Source: an uncultured Pseudomonadota bacterium (GTDB taxonomy: Bacteria; Pseudomonadota; Gammaproteobacteria; Burkholderiales; SG8-39). Taken from it: a stretch of DNA of 5,286 bases. Below the pieces are notes generated by a model, which saw only the letters and a program-made list of their open reading frames with translations, made no database searches and was not told the DNA's origin. Both the position numbers and the translations under genes were made by a program. Positions within the stretch are counted from its first letter, which is position 1, and each line of letters opens with the position of its first letter. The stretch is from assembly GCA_903909415.1 (NCBI GenBank), contig CAIVVS010000356.1, positions 1 to 5,286 of the forward strand, written 5' to 3'. Positions 4,264 through 5,286 of this stretch are shown in pieces.

Positions 4264-5286
4264 ATGGCCGAGGACCCCGATACCCCACTGCGCGAGGAAA
4301 CGCGGCTGCTGGGCAGGCTGCTGGGCGAGGTGCTGCGCGCCTCCATCGGCGAGGACGGCTACCAGCGCATCGAAACCATACGCGCGCGCGCCGTGCAGCA
4401 GCGTCGCGACAGCGTCGTGCGCGGCGCGGAGCAGGGCGATGCGCGGGGCGGCGCGCAGGGTGGTGGTGACCTGGCCGCGATGCTGGACGGCCTGGGCACC
4501 GAGGACGTGCTGCACGTGGTGCGCGCCTTCAGCTACTACTCGCTGCTGGCCAACGTCGCCGAGGACCGGCACCAGAACCGGCAGGACCGCGCGGCGCGCG
4601 CCACCGACGCGCCGCCGCACGGCAGCCTCGCGCACGCCTTCGCGCAGCTGCGTCGCGAGGGCGTGGATGCGGAACGCCTGCTCGGCTGGATGGGCGAGGC
4701 ACTGGTCGCGCCGGTGTTCACCGCGCACCCGACCGAGGTGCAGCGAAAGAGCATCCTCGACATCCAGCGATCCATCGCATCGCTGCTGGCCGCGCGCGAG
4801 CGCGCCGACGCGCAGGATGCGGCGGCGATCGACGCCGACCTGACCCACCAGATCCATGCGCTGTGGCGTACCGCGATGCTGCGGCTGAACCGCCTGCGCG
4901 TGGTGGACGAGATCGAGAACGGCCTGTCGTTCTACCGCTACACCCTGCTGGACGGCCTGCCGCGCCTCTACGGCATGGCGGCGCGCGAGGTGGCGCGCAG
5001 CCACGGCCTCGCGGACCTGCCCGAACTGCCGCCCTTCCTGCGCATGGGTTCGTGGATAGGCGGGGACCGCGACGGCAATCCCTTCGTCACCGCCGAGTCG
5101 CTGGCGATCGCCTTCCAGCGCCAGGCCAGCTGCGTGCTGCAGCACTACCTGGAGGGCGTGCACCAGCTGGGCGCCGAGCTCGCGCTGTCCACGCGACTGG
5201 TGGCGGTGTCGCCCGAATTGCTCGCGCTCGCGGCCAGCGCCGGCGACCCGTCCGTGTTCCGCAGCGACGAGCCCTACCGCCAGGCG
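4264..5286 (+). CDS. ppc: Phosphoenolpyruvate carboxylase, N-terminal part (gene cut by right edge)
   Basis: Carboxylates phosphoenolpyruvate with bicarbonate to oxaloacetate and phosphate, the anaplerotic feed into the TCA cycle; cytosolic homotetramer in bacteria. The first 341 codons are present and open to the window end; the family is usually about 880-930 residues. The N-terminal part has LREETRLLGRLLGEVL (about 9-24) and FSYYSLLANVAEDRHQNR (89-106), both typical of PEPC. The active-site signature VFTAHPTEVQRKSI spans 151-164, with catalytic His155 (equivalent to E. coli His138). LWRTAMLRLNRLRVVDEIENGLSFY (200-224) follows, then the glycine-rich substrate loop MGSWIGGDRDGNPFVT (261-276). 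The Gly-rich stretch at about 54-68 lies in a region of the family that varies in length. The start ATG has a clear AGGGG. The gene is preceded by a repeat cluster and a hairpin, so it probably has its own promoter near or within these, though no clear -35/-10 pair is visible. Confidence 0.97.
   Translation, partial: MAEDPDTPLREETRLLGRLLGEVLRASIGEDGYQRIETIRARAVQQRRDSVVRGAEQGDARGGAQGGGDLAAMLDGLGTEDVLHVVRAFSYYSLLANVAEDRHQNRQDRAARATDAPPHGSLAHAFAQLRREGVDAERLLGWMGEALVAPVFTAHPTEVQRKSILDIQRSIASLLAARERADAQDAAAIDADLTHQIHALWRTAMLRLNRLRVVDEIENGLSFYRYTLLDGLPRLYGMAAREVARSHGLADLPELPPFLRMGSWIGGDRDGNPFVTAESLAIAFQRQASCVLQHYLEGVHQLGAELALSTRLVAVSPELLALAASAGDPSVFRSDEPYRQA

Noticed and set aside
3187..5163. Minus-strand open frame of 658 codons covering the SDR, the repeats and ppc
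   Set aside because: It is antisense to two well-supported enzymes and runs through the palindromic repeats. Its composition is a shadow of GC-rich codon use, with no recognisable domain.

Overview
The window is high-GC bacterial DNA (roughly 70% G+C by eye), densely coding, and looks like a gammaproteobacterial chromosome, most plausibly the Xanthomonadales (Lysobacter/Luteimonas/Xanthomonas relatives). This rests on the GC level, the protein families, and a dispersed palindromic repeat whose core reads GTCATTCCCGCG...CGGGAATCCAG. The assignment is an inference. There are five protein-coding genes, two of them cut by the window edges.

Left part (1-3078, minus strand): a complete tripartite RND efflux set. 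Read in the direction of transcription, it is a NodT-type outer-membrane lipoprotein (3078 to 1570), then a periplasmic HlyD/AcrA-type adaptor (1471 to 368), then the N-terminus of an RND inner-membrane pump that runs off the left edge (342 to 1). Adaptor and pump are 25 nt apart and probably co-transcribed. The channel gene and the adaptor are separated by a 97-nt gap holding four 14-bp tandem repeats and an AT-rich island.

Middle (3079-3210): a 132-nt divergent intergenic region between the efflux operon and a plus-strand short-chain dehydrogenase. A TATTAT box lies directly before the dehydrogenase start.

Right part (3211-5286, plus strand): a pteridine-reductase-type SDR (254 aa) and the first 341 codons of phosphoenolpyruvate carboxylase (ppc), which runs off the right edge. 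The 288-nt gap between them is almost filled by two copies of a composite palindromic repeat of about 91-95 bp (REPIN-like, with a core matching the neisserial dRS3 consensus), followed by a separate perfect 8-bp inverted repeat just upstream of the ppc ribosome binding site.

Functionally, the left three genes build one envelope-spanning efflux pump. The right two are housekeeping metabolism (reduced pterin/folate supply and anaplerotic oxaloacetate synthesis) with no obvious link to the pump. I found no sign of a new multi-gene system. The most unusual material is non-coding: the paired palindromic elements and the 14-bp tandem repeat.
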